Shown here: one piece after another, positions 1 through 7,792 of the stretch | How positions within the stretch are numbered: the first letter of the stretch is position 1 | Layout of the letters: the number at the start of each line of letters is the position of its first letter | Assembly: GCA_946479785.1 (NCBI GenBank) | Contig: CAMLHQ010000085.1 | Coordinates: 1 to 13,354 of the forward strand | DNA length: 13,354 bases | Direction of reading: 5' to 3' | Source: an uncultured Nitrospira sp. | Lineage (GTDB): Bacteria > Nitrospirota > Nitrospiria > Nitrospirales > Nitrospiraceae | The notes under the pieces: model-generated | Told to the model about the DNA's origin: nothing | What the model saw: the letters and a program-made list of their open reading frames with translations, nothing else | Databases searched by the model: none | Made by a program: the position numbers and the translations under genes

Positions 1-1
1 C

Positions 2-679
2 CTGACTCTGCTTGATCGGGCTGGCATCAAGCGGACCGGCGCCGGTGCGACGCACGAGGAGGCACTCGCCCCCGTTTTGTTCTCACCTCCGGAAGGACCT
101 GTGGCCGTGGTCGCCCTCACGGACAATGAGCCGGAGTGGGAAGCAACCGGCACAAAACCGGGAGTCAACCACGTGGGGTGCAACGAGCGCGGGTTGATCG
201 AACCGTATGGGTCTCGGATGGCCCAGGTCCTTTCATCAGCACGACGGCAAGCGGAGTTGGTCATCGTCAGTGCCCACGTCGGCCCGAATTGGGGCGCGCC
301 GTCACCGGCGATACAAGCGCTGGCACACAACCTCCTCGACATGGGAGCAGACCTTTACTGGGGACATTCCAATCACACGCCTCAAGGGATTGAGCTCTAT
401 AAAGGTAAGGCCATCCTCTATTCGACCGGTGATTTTATAGACGATTACATGGTCGACAAAGAAGAGCGGAACGACCTCTCTTTCCTCTTCATGTTGGACG
501 TGGAGAAGAACCGGATCGCGCGGATCACCCTCCATCCAACACGGATTGAGGACCTGGGAGTTAGACGGGCCAACGAACATGAATGGCAGGTCCTCACGCG
601 CACCATGCAGGCCAAATGCAAAGCGTTCGGTACGATGATCAGCATTGAAGGTCAAGTGGCGACAGTCAATGTGAAATAA
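2..679 (+). CDS. CapA-family protein (poly-gamma-glutamate/capsule synthesis type), 5' partial
   Basis: The reading frame is open from base 2 to the TAA at 677-679, so the gene starts before the window; about 225 C-terminal residues are visible. Family marks: an N-terminal stretch reading TLLDRAGIKRTGAGATHEEA, which fits the CapA pattern of a 'free day/GAG' loop; VSAHVGPNWG; GHSNHTPQGIELYKGK, matching the usual GHHPHVxQxIE segment; and ILYSTGDFIDDY, matching the usual YSLGNF segment with Asp replacing Asn. CapA proteins have a calcineurin-like metallophosphoesterase fold and some act in poly-gamma-glutamate export or anchoring; many bacterial members, like this one, have no known substrate. 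The TTG at 77 is only an internal codon, because family similarity continues upstream of it. The next gene begins about 50 bases downstream, so co-transcription is possible. Family assignment is firm; function is not. Confidence 0.85.
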   Translation: MTLLDRAGIKRTGAGATHEEALAPVLFSPPEGPVAVVALTDNEPEWEATGTKPGVNHVGCNERGLIEPYGSRMAQVLSSARRQAELVIVSAHVGPNWGAPSPAIQALAHNLLDMGADLYWGHSNHTPQGIELYKGKAILYSTGDFIDDYMVDKEERNDLSFLFMLDVEKNRIARITLHPTRIEDLGVRRANEHEWQVLTRTMQAKCKAFGTMISIEGQVATVNVK

Positions 680-730
680 CCGCTGTCACCAGGACACGTC
701 GCCGAATTATCCCTGAAGCGCTGTGTATTT

Positions 731-1990
731 ATGGTGACGTTCCATTTGCCGACAGAATGGATCATGGCAAAACCTCGTGACCCTATAGAACCCATGATTC
801 TGGAGTCTTCTCGACTTTCTTGTGCCGAGGAAGCGATGGAGATTGTTGAACGGAAGGGGTTGGGTCACCCGGACACGATCTGCGATGCCGTGATGGAACG
901 TGTCGCAGTTGAACTGGCGCAGGCTTATCTCAAAATCTGCGGTCATGTTCTCCATTTCAATGCCGACAAGGGGATGCTGGTGGCCGGCCAGGTTGCCTGT
1001 CGATTTGGAAGAGGTTCGGTGCTCGCTCCGATGCGGTTGGTCATGGGCGACCGAGCCACCTTCGAATGGAAGGGCAAGCACGTCCCAGTAAAGGAGATTG
1101 CTGAACGGACGGCGTACAAATGGTTCAGACGACACTTGCCGCGCATTAAGCCATTGAAGGACTTGGAGTGTCAGGTGGAGCTGCGCCCTGCATCGGAAGA
1201 GTTACGCTCCCTGACTGAGCGCCGCCGAGAAGTTGTGGCCAATGATACCTCCGCCGCTGTCGGGTATGCTCCGCTGACGCCGACAGAGCGCCTCGTGTTC
1301 CAAATCGAGCGGTTTCTGAACGGTTCCTCGTTCAAGCGAGAGTTTTCTGACACTGGAGAAGACGTGAAGGTACTCGGTGTACGGACCGGCAAGCATTTGA
1401 ATGTTACTGTGGCGATGCCGTTTCTCGCTTCTTTCATCCGCAAAGAATCCGAGTACTTCGCACGCAGGAAGTTGGCAGGCCACGCGCTTGAGATGTTCGT
1501 GAAGCGAAAAACCGAGACCACATTCTCTTCTCAAGTCTTTTTAAATGTATTGGATCGACCGGGTGCCGGTGAGGCAGGAACGTACCTAACGCTTTTGGGG
1601 ACGTCCGCGGAAGCGGGTGATTCCGGAGAGGTCGGGAGGGGCAATCGGGTGTGCGGGATCGTCTCGCTTCGTCGACCGGCCAGCGCCGAGGCTGCAGCAG
1701 GCAAGAATCCCATAGCACATGTAGGGAAGATCTATAATGTTCTCGCCCAGGTATTGGCGGAAGACATCCATAAGAAAGTGCGCGGACTCCGGGAGGTGAC
1801 CGTCTGGATCACAAGCCAGATTGGCATGCCGGTTTCCTCGCCCCAAGTCGTGGCGGTTGAAGTGAGTCTGATGAGCGGCACGACGCTGGAGGCTGTACGT
1901 CCACAGATCCAGCGTGAAGTCCAGCTTGCCTTCGCGCATATCAAACCGTTCTGTCAGGCTTTGACGCGGGGCATTTATGCGGTGTGCTGA
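731..1990 (+). CDS. Archaeal-type methionine adenosyltransferase (S-adenosylmethionine synthetase)
   Basis: Cytoplasmic enzyme making S-adenosylmethionine, phosphate and pyrophosphate from ATP and methionine. The 419-residue protein matches the archaeal AdoMet synthetase family (PF01941 type), not bacterial MetK. Visible family segments: VEIVERKG-like IVERKGLGHPD (residues 38-48), HFNADKGMLVAG (75-86), GDRATFE (106-112), ANDTSAAVGYAPLTPTER (170-187), GTSAEAGDSGEVGRGNR (290-306) and AAAGKNPIAHVGKIYNVLA (321-339). Length is close to archaeal enzymes (about 400). Start is uncertain: ATG 731 gives the longest form, ATG 764 (MAKPRDP) still keeps all conserved regions; neither has a strong Shine-Dalgarno. 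The TGA stop is followed with no gap by the GTG of the next gene, in the same frame, so the two are surely co-transcribed. Odd point: an archaeal-type enzyme in an apparently bacterial genome, suggesting old transfer or a second, specialised SAM synthetase. Confidence 0.93.
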   Translation: MVTFHLPTEWIMAKPRDPIEPMILESSRLSCAEEAMEIVERKGLGHPDTICDAVMERVAVELAQAYLKICGHVLHFNADKGMLVAGQVACRFGRGSVLAPMRLVMGDRATFEWKGKHVPVKEIAERTAYKWFRRHLPRIKPLKDLECQVELRPASEELRSLTERRREVVANDTSAAVGYAPLTPTERLVFQIERFLNGSSFKREFSDTGEDVKVLGVRTGKHLNVTVAMPFLASFIRKESEYFARRKLAGHALEMFVKRKTETTFSSQVFLNVLDRPGAGEAGTYLTLLGTSAEAGDSGEVGRGNRVCGIVSLRRPASAEAAAGKNPIAHVGKIYNVLAQVLAEDIHKKVRGLREVTVWITSQIGMPVSSPQVVAVEVSLMSGTTLEAVRPQIQREVQLAFAHIKPFCQALTRGIYAVC

Positions 1991-3031
1991 GTGAGCAGGG
2001 CGACGCTCCCGCTCGGGAAGGTTCCTGTCGACCTACTTCGCATGCTCCTTGGCCGCTTTCCAGCAACCAAGGACTCGCGGGTGTTGGTAGGACCTGGCAT
2101 CGGCCTGGACGCAGCGGCGATTCGTCTCGGCGATAGAGTACTGGTCGCGAAGACCGATCCCATCACTTTCGTAGCAGATGAGATCGGGACGTATGTCTTG
2201 CTGATCAACGCCAACGACTTGGCGACCATGGGTGCGAAGCCGAAGTGGTTTCTGGGCACTGTACTGCTGCCTGCTCATTCCACCACTGCCTCCTCTGTGA
2301 CACGTCTCTTCGGCCAACTTCATAGGATCTGCCGTAGCCTCCATGTGTCCCTGTGCGGAGGGCACAGCGAGATTACGGACGCCGTGACTCGTCCTGTCGT
2401 GGTGGGCTGTCTTCTGGGAGAATGTGCGCCGAACAGGATCATAACTGCCGCCGGCGCACTGGTGGGCGATGCGGTGCTGCTCACGAAGGGTCTTGCGATC
2501 GAGGCTGTCTCGATTTTGGCCCGTGAACGAGCCAACGAGATCCGGCGACGACATGGCGCGCGTTTCTTGGCTCGCTGCCGACGCTATCTGACCAAGCCCG
2601 GGCTAAGCGTTCTCAAAGACGCTCAGGTCGCGCTGGCGTGCGGAGGCGTCCATGCAATGCATGATCCGACAGAAGGAGGACTCAGCGCAGCACTCTATGA
2701 ATTGGCTGAGGCGGCCCGCGTCGGTCTCCGCATCGAGGCCGAAAGGATACGGATCTTTCCGGAGACGGCCCAGCTTTGCACCGATTTCGGGCTGAATCCC
2801 TTGGGCGCAATCTCATCCGGATCTCTTCTGATCTGTGTCGATCTGTCCGTTGCTCGTCGAATCATCGCAAGCCTGCGACGGGCTCGGATTCCGGTGGCAC
2901 GAATCGGAACCGTGGTTCACAAACGGGAGGGCGTCATGCTCATCGACAATCATCGTATTCGGTCGTTCCCACGCTTTGCCGTGGATGAGATAGCGAGGGT
3001 CTTTCAACAATCGCGCACACTCAACACATGA
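1991..3031 (+). CDS. AIR-synthase-family protein (PurM/HypE/ThiL superfamily)
   Basis: 346 residues with the two-domain AIR-synthase layout: N-terminal ATP-binding domain with GPGIGLDAAAI (34-44), KTDPITF (54-60), NANDLATMGAKPKW (73-86) and GGHSEIT (123-129); C-terminal domain with DPTEGGLSAALYELAEA (225-241) and ISSGSLLI (274-281). Superfamily members use ATP to activate an amide, carboxylate or selenide oxygen through a phosphorylated intermediate; the substrate here is unknown. It is not SelD, as the N-terminal catalytic Cys/Sec motif is missing, and not HypE, as the C-terminal Cys is missing (it ends SRTLNT). The GTG start at 1991 is preferred over ATG 2042 because the LPLGKVP segment near the N-terminus is typical of this stand-alone subfamily. 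It abuts the upstream SAM synthetase with zero spacing and the same frame, which suggests translational coupling and a shared pathway. The 3' end overlaps the opposing VOC remnant by 28 bases. Confidence 0.88.
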   Translation: MSRATLPLGKVPVDLLRMLLGRFPATKDSRVLVGPGIGLDAAAIRLGDRVLVAKTDPITFVADEIGTYVLLINANDLATMGAKPKWFLGTVLLPAHSTTASSVTRLFGQLHRICRSLHVSLCGGHSEITDAVTRPVVVGCLLGECAPNRIITAAGALVGDAVLLTKGLAIEAVSILARERANEIRRRHGARFLARCRRYLTKPGLSVLKDAQVALACGGVHAMHDPTEGGLSAALYELAEAARVGLRIEAERIRIFPETAQLCTDFGLNPLGAISSGSLLICVDLSVARRIIASLRRARIPVARIGTVVHKREGVMLIDNHRIRSFPRFAVDEIARVFQQSRTLNT

Positions 3032-3288
3032 CGCTTGTGAATTGTGATGTGATTCCCGTCCTGATCTACGATCACCGTCATCTTGCAGATGGGCGTATCG
3101 AACGGTTCGGCAACAAAGACAATGGCCCGCTCTCTTAGCTTGCGTACGAAGGCCGCAACGTCTGACACCTCAAACGCCACGACCGCTCCCTTGGCTATGA
3201 GCTCTCTTTCAGCCTGTCGCATTTCACCACGTTGCTTGAGGCGGAACGTGGCAAATAGCCACTGAGGCTCGCTATTTTCTCTGGATTT
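3004..3288 (-). pseudogene. Glyoxalase/VOC-family gene remnant, N-terminal half missing
   Basis: Reading leftward, the frame is open from just after an in-frame TAG (3289-3291) to TGA at 3004-3006, about 94 codons. The translation contains GAVVAFEVSDVAAFVRKLRE, then AEPFDTPICKMTVIVDQDGN and HITIHKRH, the classic C-terminal half of a vicinal oxygen chelate domain (glyoxalase/bleomycin-resistance/dioxygenase fold). Similarity appears to continue upstream of the only ATG (3222) through EPQWLFATFRLK, so the 72-residue ATG-started form is unlikely to be a designed small protein; the N-terminal beta-alpha-beta module and its metal ligands are gone. In the neighbouring frame just upstream, the segment LTKSIEIQRK vaguely resembles the first VOC helix (SIxFYxxxLG) and may be a frame-shifted residue of the lost part; this is weak. 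It converges on the AIR-synthase gene and occupies the region where the efflux operon promoter should lie. Confidence 0.65.
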
Positions 3289-3333
3289 CTATGGACTTCG
3301 TAAGGCATATGTCGTGCTGGACATACTGGAAGG

Positions 3334-4584
3334 ATGTATCTCTTGCGTGACGATGGATCGGAAATGTCTGCGAGCGCTGTTCCGCGGGTAGCGAAGGAGT
3401 CGACCGCCTGGACAGTTGGACGTCGACCTGGCATCGCGCTGCTGATGTTCGCTCTCGCAGCCGGGGGCTGCGGTAACAACCCGCAAGACAGTTCATCTGT
3501 TATCCCGCAACCGGCTCGGGGGTCCTCCGGGCTTTTGCGCCTAACAACTGAAGAACTCTCCCGGACGCCGATTGAGGTCGTGGCAGTCGGACGCGGACAG
3601 ATTCGAGTGTCACGAGATTTCCCGGCGACGATTCGAGCCAACGAAAACGAACTGGCCGAGGTCACGACGCTCATCAGTGGCCGCGTCGTGAAGGTGCAGG
3701 TGGATGTCGGGGCGGATGTGAAAAAGGGCGATCTTCTGGCACTGCTTCACAGCACGGATCTGGGATTGGCTGAAGGTGCCTACCTGAAAGCCACCGCCCG
3801 GCTATACGAAGCGGACCTCGCATACCGGCGAGCGAAGGATCTGTACGAGGCCAAAGCAGTCAGCCTGGCGGAATTACAGCGGCGGGAAGCGGAAATGAAA
3901 ACCGTGCGCGCCGAGAGCCGTGAAAGTCAAAACCGTCTGGAGTTGCTGGGAGTCACGCGCCAGGAACTCGAGCGGTTGGATCGCGAGCATACGATCAAAG
4001 CCGATGTCCCCATCCGGGCGCCGTTCGACGGCCGTGTCATTATGCGTAACATTACGAGAGGCGAGGTCGTCGACACGCATCAGACGCTGTTCACGGTTGC
4101 CGATCTTTCCGACGTGTGGGTGGTCGCGAGTGTGCCGGAGAAAGACGTGGAGTACATCCGGAAGAATCAGACGGTGGATGTCATTGTCGCTGCCTACCCG
4201 CACGCCCTCCTCAGCGGGAACATTACCTACATTGGGGACGTACTCGACCCAGCCACCCGTACTTTGCGGGTGAGAGTCACCGCTCAGAATCCCGACAAAC
4301 GGTTGAAGCCGGAAATGTTTGCACTGGTTCGGGTCTCTTCAGATGTGGATCCGAAGATGCTGACAGTTCCACTTGAGGCGGTGCAGAGTGGACCGATGGG
4401 AACGATTGTGTTCGTTCAGCGACAGGCCAACGAATTCGAAGTGCGAACGGTCAAGTTGGGGCAGGAGCAAGGGGACGTGGTGACAGTATTGGACGGGCTG
4501 AACGCCGGTGATCAGGTGATAACCAAAGGTTCGTACGTGCTCAAGTCTGAACTTGAACGGCACAAGATAGAACCGACACCATGA
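3334..4584 (+). CDS. HME-RND efflux periplasmic adaptor (CzcB/CusB family), probable lipoprotein
   Basis: Membrane-fusion protein linking an inner-membrane RND pump to a TolC-type channel. From the N-terminus: a hydrophobic leader after RRPG (residues 34-45) ending LAAGGC, a near-lipobox that would lipidate Cys46 (position -3 is Ala, not the usual Leu, so lipidation is probable but unproven); first lipoyl half ISGRVVKVQVDVGADVKKGD (114-133); an alpha-helical hairpin rich in Glu/Arg (about 145-210); second lipoyl half with IRAPFDGRVIMRNITRGEVV; beta-barrel DVWVVASVPEKDVEYI; and the membrane-proximal domain with DPATRTLRVRV and LKPEMFALVRV. Length (416) is normal. Starts at ATG 3334 or ATG 3364; the second still gives a full leader and may be better, as GGAAGG sits too close to ATG 3334. 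The stop overlaps the next gene's start (ATGA, 4581-4584). It carries no Met-rich tail, unlike the second adaptor here, which fits a divalent-cation rather than copper role. Confidence 0.9.
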   Translation: MYLLRDDGSEMSASAVPRVAKESTAWTVGRRPGIALLMFALAAGGCGNNPQDSSSVIPQPARGSSGLLRLTTEELSRTPIEVVAVGRGQIRVSRDFPATIRANENELAEVTTLISGRVVKVQVDVGADVKKGDLLALLHSTDLGLAEGAYLKATARLYEADLAYRRAKDLYEAKAVSLAELQRREAEMKTVRAESRESQNRLELLGVTRQELERLDREHTIKADVPIRAPFDGRVIMRNITRGEVVDTHQTLFTVADLSDVWVVASVPEKDVEYIRKNQTVDVIVAAYPHALLSGNITYIGDVLDPATRTLRVRVTAQNPDKRLKPEMFALVRVSSDVDPKMLTVPLEAVQSGPMGTIVFVQRQANEFEVRTVKLGQEQGDVVTVLDGLNAGDQVITKGSYVLKSELERHKIEPTP

Positions 4585-7500
4585 TCAGCACGCTGCTCGA
4601 ATTCTCGTTGCGTCAACGCATTCTGGTTCTGGGACTGACCTGTCTGATATCCGTCGCCGGTTTGTTCGCCTTTCAATCCATCCCGATTGACGCCTATCCC
4701 GATGTGACAAACATCCAGGTGCAAGTGCTGACGGACGCGCCGGGTCTCTCGCCAGCCGAAGTTGAACGATTCATTACCTATCCCCTCGAGCTTCAGATGA
4801 CCGGCCTGCCAGGTCTAGCGGAGATTCGGTCCCTGTCCAAATTCGCCTTGTCTCAGATTACCGTCGTGTTTAACGACGACGTCGATGTCTATTTTGCCCG
4901 CCAGTTAGTCCTTGAGCGGATGATGGCGGCGAAAGAGCGTTTGCCGGATGGGCTTGAGCCCGTGATGGCGCCGGTGAGCACCGGATTAGGCGAAGTCTAC
5001 CAGTACTATCTGGAAGGGCCGCGCGCGAAGGATCCCGATCCGGCCGTCGTGGAAACGGAGTTGACCGACCAGCGGACCCTCCAAGATTGGGTGCTGCGTC
5101 CCCTGTTCAAGGGCGTCCCGGGCGTAATTGACGTGAACGGCATGGGCGGGTTCGTGAAGCAATACCAAGTTCTCGTGGATCCATCCAAGCTCAGAAAGTA
5201 CGACCTGACGCTGCATGAGATTTACGATGCGGTGGCGAGAAACAACGCCAATGCCGGGGGCAATGTGCTCGAGCGCTATGCCGAACGGGCCATTGTGCGG
5301 GGACTCGGCCTGATCAAAAGCGTGAACGATATCGAGTCCATCGTCATCAAGGAGTCCGGCGGCACGCCGGTCTTCGTGCGCGATGTCGCTGAAGTCCGTA
5401 TCGGCCATGCGGTTCGCCATGGCGCGGTGGTGTTCAATGGGGAGCGTGAGGTCGTGGCCGGCACGGTGCTCATGATTCGCGGAGGCAACGCCCGTGAAGT
5501 CGTCAACGCGGTCAAGGCCAAGGTCGAAGAGATTCATCACAATCAAATTCTGCCGAGCGGTACCACATTGACATCGTTCTACGATCGCATTGAGTTGGTA
5601 AATGCGGCCATCCACACCATTCGGGATGCCTTGATCGAGGGCATCGTACTGGTGGTGCTCGTCTTCTTCTTCTTTCTGGGTCATGTGCGTAGCGCGATCA
5701 TCGTCACCATGACACTGATCGTGACTCCTTTGGTCGCTTTCATCGTGATGGAGCGGCTGGGGCTCTCCGCCAACCTCATGACGCTTGGCGGCCTGGCCAT
5801 TGCGATCGGCGAGATCGCCGACGGATCGTTGGTCGTCGTGGAAAATGTCTATCGACACCTCGCGAATCATCACCGCGCAAGCCAACGCACGAGTCTCGAG
5901 GTCATTCTGCAGGCGACGAAAGAGGTGGGACGTCCGATCCTGTTCGGCATTCTGATCATTAGCGTCGTGTTTTTGCCGCTGATGACGCTGCACGGGATGG
6001 AAGGAAAAATGTTCGCGCCGCTGGCTTATACGCTGGTCATCGCGCTGTTGGTTTCGATCGTGATCACTCTTACGCTATCGCCAGTGCTGGCTTCGCTGAT
6101 GTTGCGCGGGGACCACCCGGAGGAAACGCGGCTGACGCGGTGGATGAAGGAGCGGTACGTGCCGGTTCTACGGTGGACGCTTCACCATCAAGGTGCGGTT
6201 TTGATAGGCTCAATGGCCATCGTGTTTGTCAGCCTGGCTCTTGTCCCATTCATCGGGCGGGAGTTCATCCCAATTCTCGAAGAAGGCGCACTGACTCCGC
6301 AGATCGTCCGCCTGCCGAGCGTTTCGTTGCCGGAATCCATTGAAATCGAAAAGCGCGCCCATAGAGCGATGTTGGAATTTCCTGAAGTGCACATGGTGGT
6401 GAGCAAGATCGGGCGACCTGATATTGCCTATGTGCCCGAAGAACCGTACGAGAGCGATCCGGTTGTGTCCTTACGCGAGCGCAGCACCTGGAAGACGGCG
6501 AAGACCCAGTCGGAGTTGACGGATGCCATCCGGCGGAAGCTGGCCGAGATCCCCGGTATCTCCGTACTGATGAGTCAGCCGATCCAGGAACGGGTGGATG
6601 AACTGATCTCCGGCATTAGGACAGAATGCGCGATCAAACTGTTTGGGGACAATCTCGACGTTCTGCATCAGAAAGCGGAGGAGATTGCCGAACTGATGCA
6701 GCGGATCGACGGGGTGAAAGATGTCAAGGTGGAACAGATCGCAGGCCAGCCCTATCTCACGATTGATATCGACCGGCAAAAAATCGCCCGCTACGGGATC
6801 AATGTGGCCGACGTGGAGGAGATGATCACAACCGCCATCGGGGGCGGGTCGGCCACCGATGTCTACGAAGGTGAAAGACGATTTCAGCTCATCCTGAGAT
6901 TTCCGGAAGCGGTCAGGAACAGCGTGGGAACCATAGGGGAAATTCGGGTGAAGTCCGCATCTGGGGCACTGATTCCCATGAGTGACCTGGCGACCATTGA
7001 GATGCGTCAGGGGCCGGCCCGTATCAGCCGGGAGCAGGTGAAGCGCCGCATCTATATTGGATTCAACGTCGTAGGCCGAGACATCGGTGGTGTGGTTGAC
7101 GAAGGGCGAAGGAAGCTCAAGGAGCGCATCCACTTGCCGCAAGGGTACACGGTGACGTGGGGAGGAGCGTTTGAGAACATGGAGCGCGCCAACGCTCGGC
7201 TCATGATTGTCGTGCCGGTGACACTGGGACTTGTATTCTTTCTGCTGTTCTGGGCCTTTCATTCCCTGCGCTACGCCACATTGATCTTCCTCAATCTACC
7301 CTTCGCCCTGATCGGCGGATTTGTGTCACTTTGGCTGAGCGGGCAATATTTGAGCGTGCCTGCCTCCATCGGCTTCATTGAACTGTTCGGGCTCGCGGTC
7401 GGGAACGGTATTGTCCTCGTGTCCTACATCAATCAACTGCGGCAGGAAGGAATGCCGAGGGAAGACGCCATCGTAACCGGCTGCAGTTTGCGATTGCGTC

Positions 7501-7709
7501 CAGTCGTCATGACGATGATGACGACGTTGCTCGGTCTCCTGCCGCTTGCCCTTGCGCAGGGGATCGGCGCGGAAGTGCAGCGGCCGCTTGCCACGGTGGT
7601 CATCGGCGGTGTGTTCAGTTCGACGGCGCTCACGCTGGTGGTGTTACCGGCGCTGTACGACCACTTTGCAGAGAAAGCCGAAGCCAAGTTTGCGCCGGAG
7701 TGGGTCTGA
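4581..7709 (+). CDS. HME-RND heavy-metal efflux pump, CzcA-like permease
   Basis: Proton-driven inner-membrane transporter of 1042 residues, a full-length RND protein. TM1 follows FSLRQRILVLGL; the first periplasmic part carries IPIDAYPDVTNIQVQVLTDA, MTGLPGLAEIRSLSKFALSQ and DDVDVYFARQLVLERM, all typical of CzcA/CusA pumps. The TM4 proton-relay segment reads AIGEIADGSLVVVEN with Glu411, Asp414 and Glu421; CzcA's first Asp (of DFGxxxD) is Ala here and a Glu lies three residues before the kept Asp. The second periplasmic part has SQPIQERVDELISGIRTE, as in CzcA; at the three CusA copper-methionine positions it has Arg (QIVRLPS), a non-Met residue (PVVSLRE) and Glu (VDELI). C-terminal TM helices include FGLAVGNGIVLVSYINQLR and LRPVVMTMMTTLLGLLPLAL. 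Inferred substrate: divalent cations (Co, Zn, Cd or Ni cannot be separated). Translationally coupled to the adaptor upstream; has no outer-membrane factor of its own on its left. Confidence 0.93.
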   Translation: MISTLLEFSLRQRILVLGLTCLISVAGLFAFQSIPIDAYPDVTNIQVQVLTDAPGLSPAEVERFITYPLELQMTGLPGLAEIRSLSKFALSQITVVFNDDVDVYFARQLVLERMMAAKERLPDGLEPVMAPVSTGLGEVYQYYLEGPRAKDPDPAVVETELTDQRTLQDWVLRPLFKGVPGVIDVNGMGGFVKQYQVLVDPSKLRKYDLTLHEIYDAVARNNANAGGNVLERYAERAIVRGLGLIKSVNDIESIVIKESGGTPVFVRDVAEVRIGHAVRHGAVVFNGEREVVAGTVLMIRGGNAREVVNAVKAKVEEIHHNQILPSGTTLTSFYDRIELVNAAIHTIRDALIEGIVLVVLVFFFFLGHVRSAIIVTMTLIVTPLVAFIVMERLGLSANLMTLGGLAIAIGEIADGSLVVVENVYRHLANHHRASQRTSLEVILQATKEVGRPILFGILIISVVFLPLMTLHGMEGKMFAPLAYTLVIALLVSIVITLTLSPVLASLMLRGDHPEETRLTRWMKERYVPVLRWTLHHQGAVLIGSMAIVFVSLALVPFIGREFIPILEEGALTPQIVRLPSVSLPESIEIEKRAHRAMLEFPEVHMVVSKIGRPDIAYVPEEPYESDPVVSLRERSTWKTAKTQSELTDAIRRKLAEIPGISVLMSQPIQERVDELISGIRTECAIKLFGDNLDVLHQKAEEIAELMQRIDGVKDVKVEQIAGQPYLTIDIDRQKIARYGINVADVEEMITTAIGGGSATDVYEGERRFQLILRFPEAVRNSVGTIGEIRVKSASGALIPMSDLATIEMRQGPARISREQVKRRIYIGFNVVGRDIGGVVDEGRRKLKERIHLPQGYTVTWGGAFENMERANARLMIVVPVTLGLVFFLLFWAFHSLRYATLIFLNLPFALIGGFVSLWLSGQYLSVPASIGFIELFGLAVGNGIVLVSYINQLRQEGMPREDAIVTGCSLRLRPVVMTMMTTLLGLLPLALAQGIGAEVQRPLATVVIGGVFSSTALTLVVLPALYDHFAEKAEAKFAPEWV

Positions 7710-7733
7710 GAGGCTTCTGGCACTGTTGATGCT

Positions 7734-7759
7734 CTGAGGGCTTGACGTGCCTGCCTCAG
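7734..7759. repeat. Short inverted repeat between the two efflux gene sets
   Basis: CTGAGG (7734-7739) is the reverse complement of CCTCAG (7754-7759), giving a 6-bp stem with a 14-base loop, 25 bases after the stop of the first pump. There is no T-run after it, so it is not a standard intrinsic terminator. It could be a weak attenuating hairpin, an RNA-processing site, or chance. Confidence 0.25.
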
Positions 7760-7792
7760 TTGATAGAGACTTTGCGTAGCGGATGGTTCCAA

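Noticed and set aside
2033..2554. 173-codon open frame on the - strand inside the AIR-synthase gene
   Set aside because: The + strand carries clear AIR-synthase motifs over the same bases; the antisense translation has none.
3319..3337. ACAT...ATGT dyad before the first adaptor as a MerR/CueR-type operator
   Set aside because: Only four matching bases per arm and no correctly spaced -35/-10 around it; likely chance.
3195..3674. 159-codon open frame on the - strand over the adaptor start
   Set aside because: Mostly antisense to the adaptor gene and in a different frame from the VOC remnant; no family features.
4986..5993. 335-codon open frame on the - strand inside the first pump gene
   Set aside because: It is fully antisense to a highly conserved RND coding region; its His/Asp-rich translation has no domain and looks like a shadow of GC-biased codons.
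6471..7262. 263-codon open frame on the - strand inside the first pump gene
   Set aside because: Antisense shadow of the conserved pump; no recognisable motifs or upstream signals.
7742..7769. Possible sigma-70 promoter (TTGACG followed by TAGAGA after 16 bases)
   Set aside because: The -35 is good but the -10 matches only about three of six bases; too weak to call.
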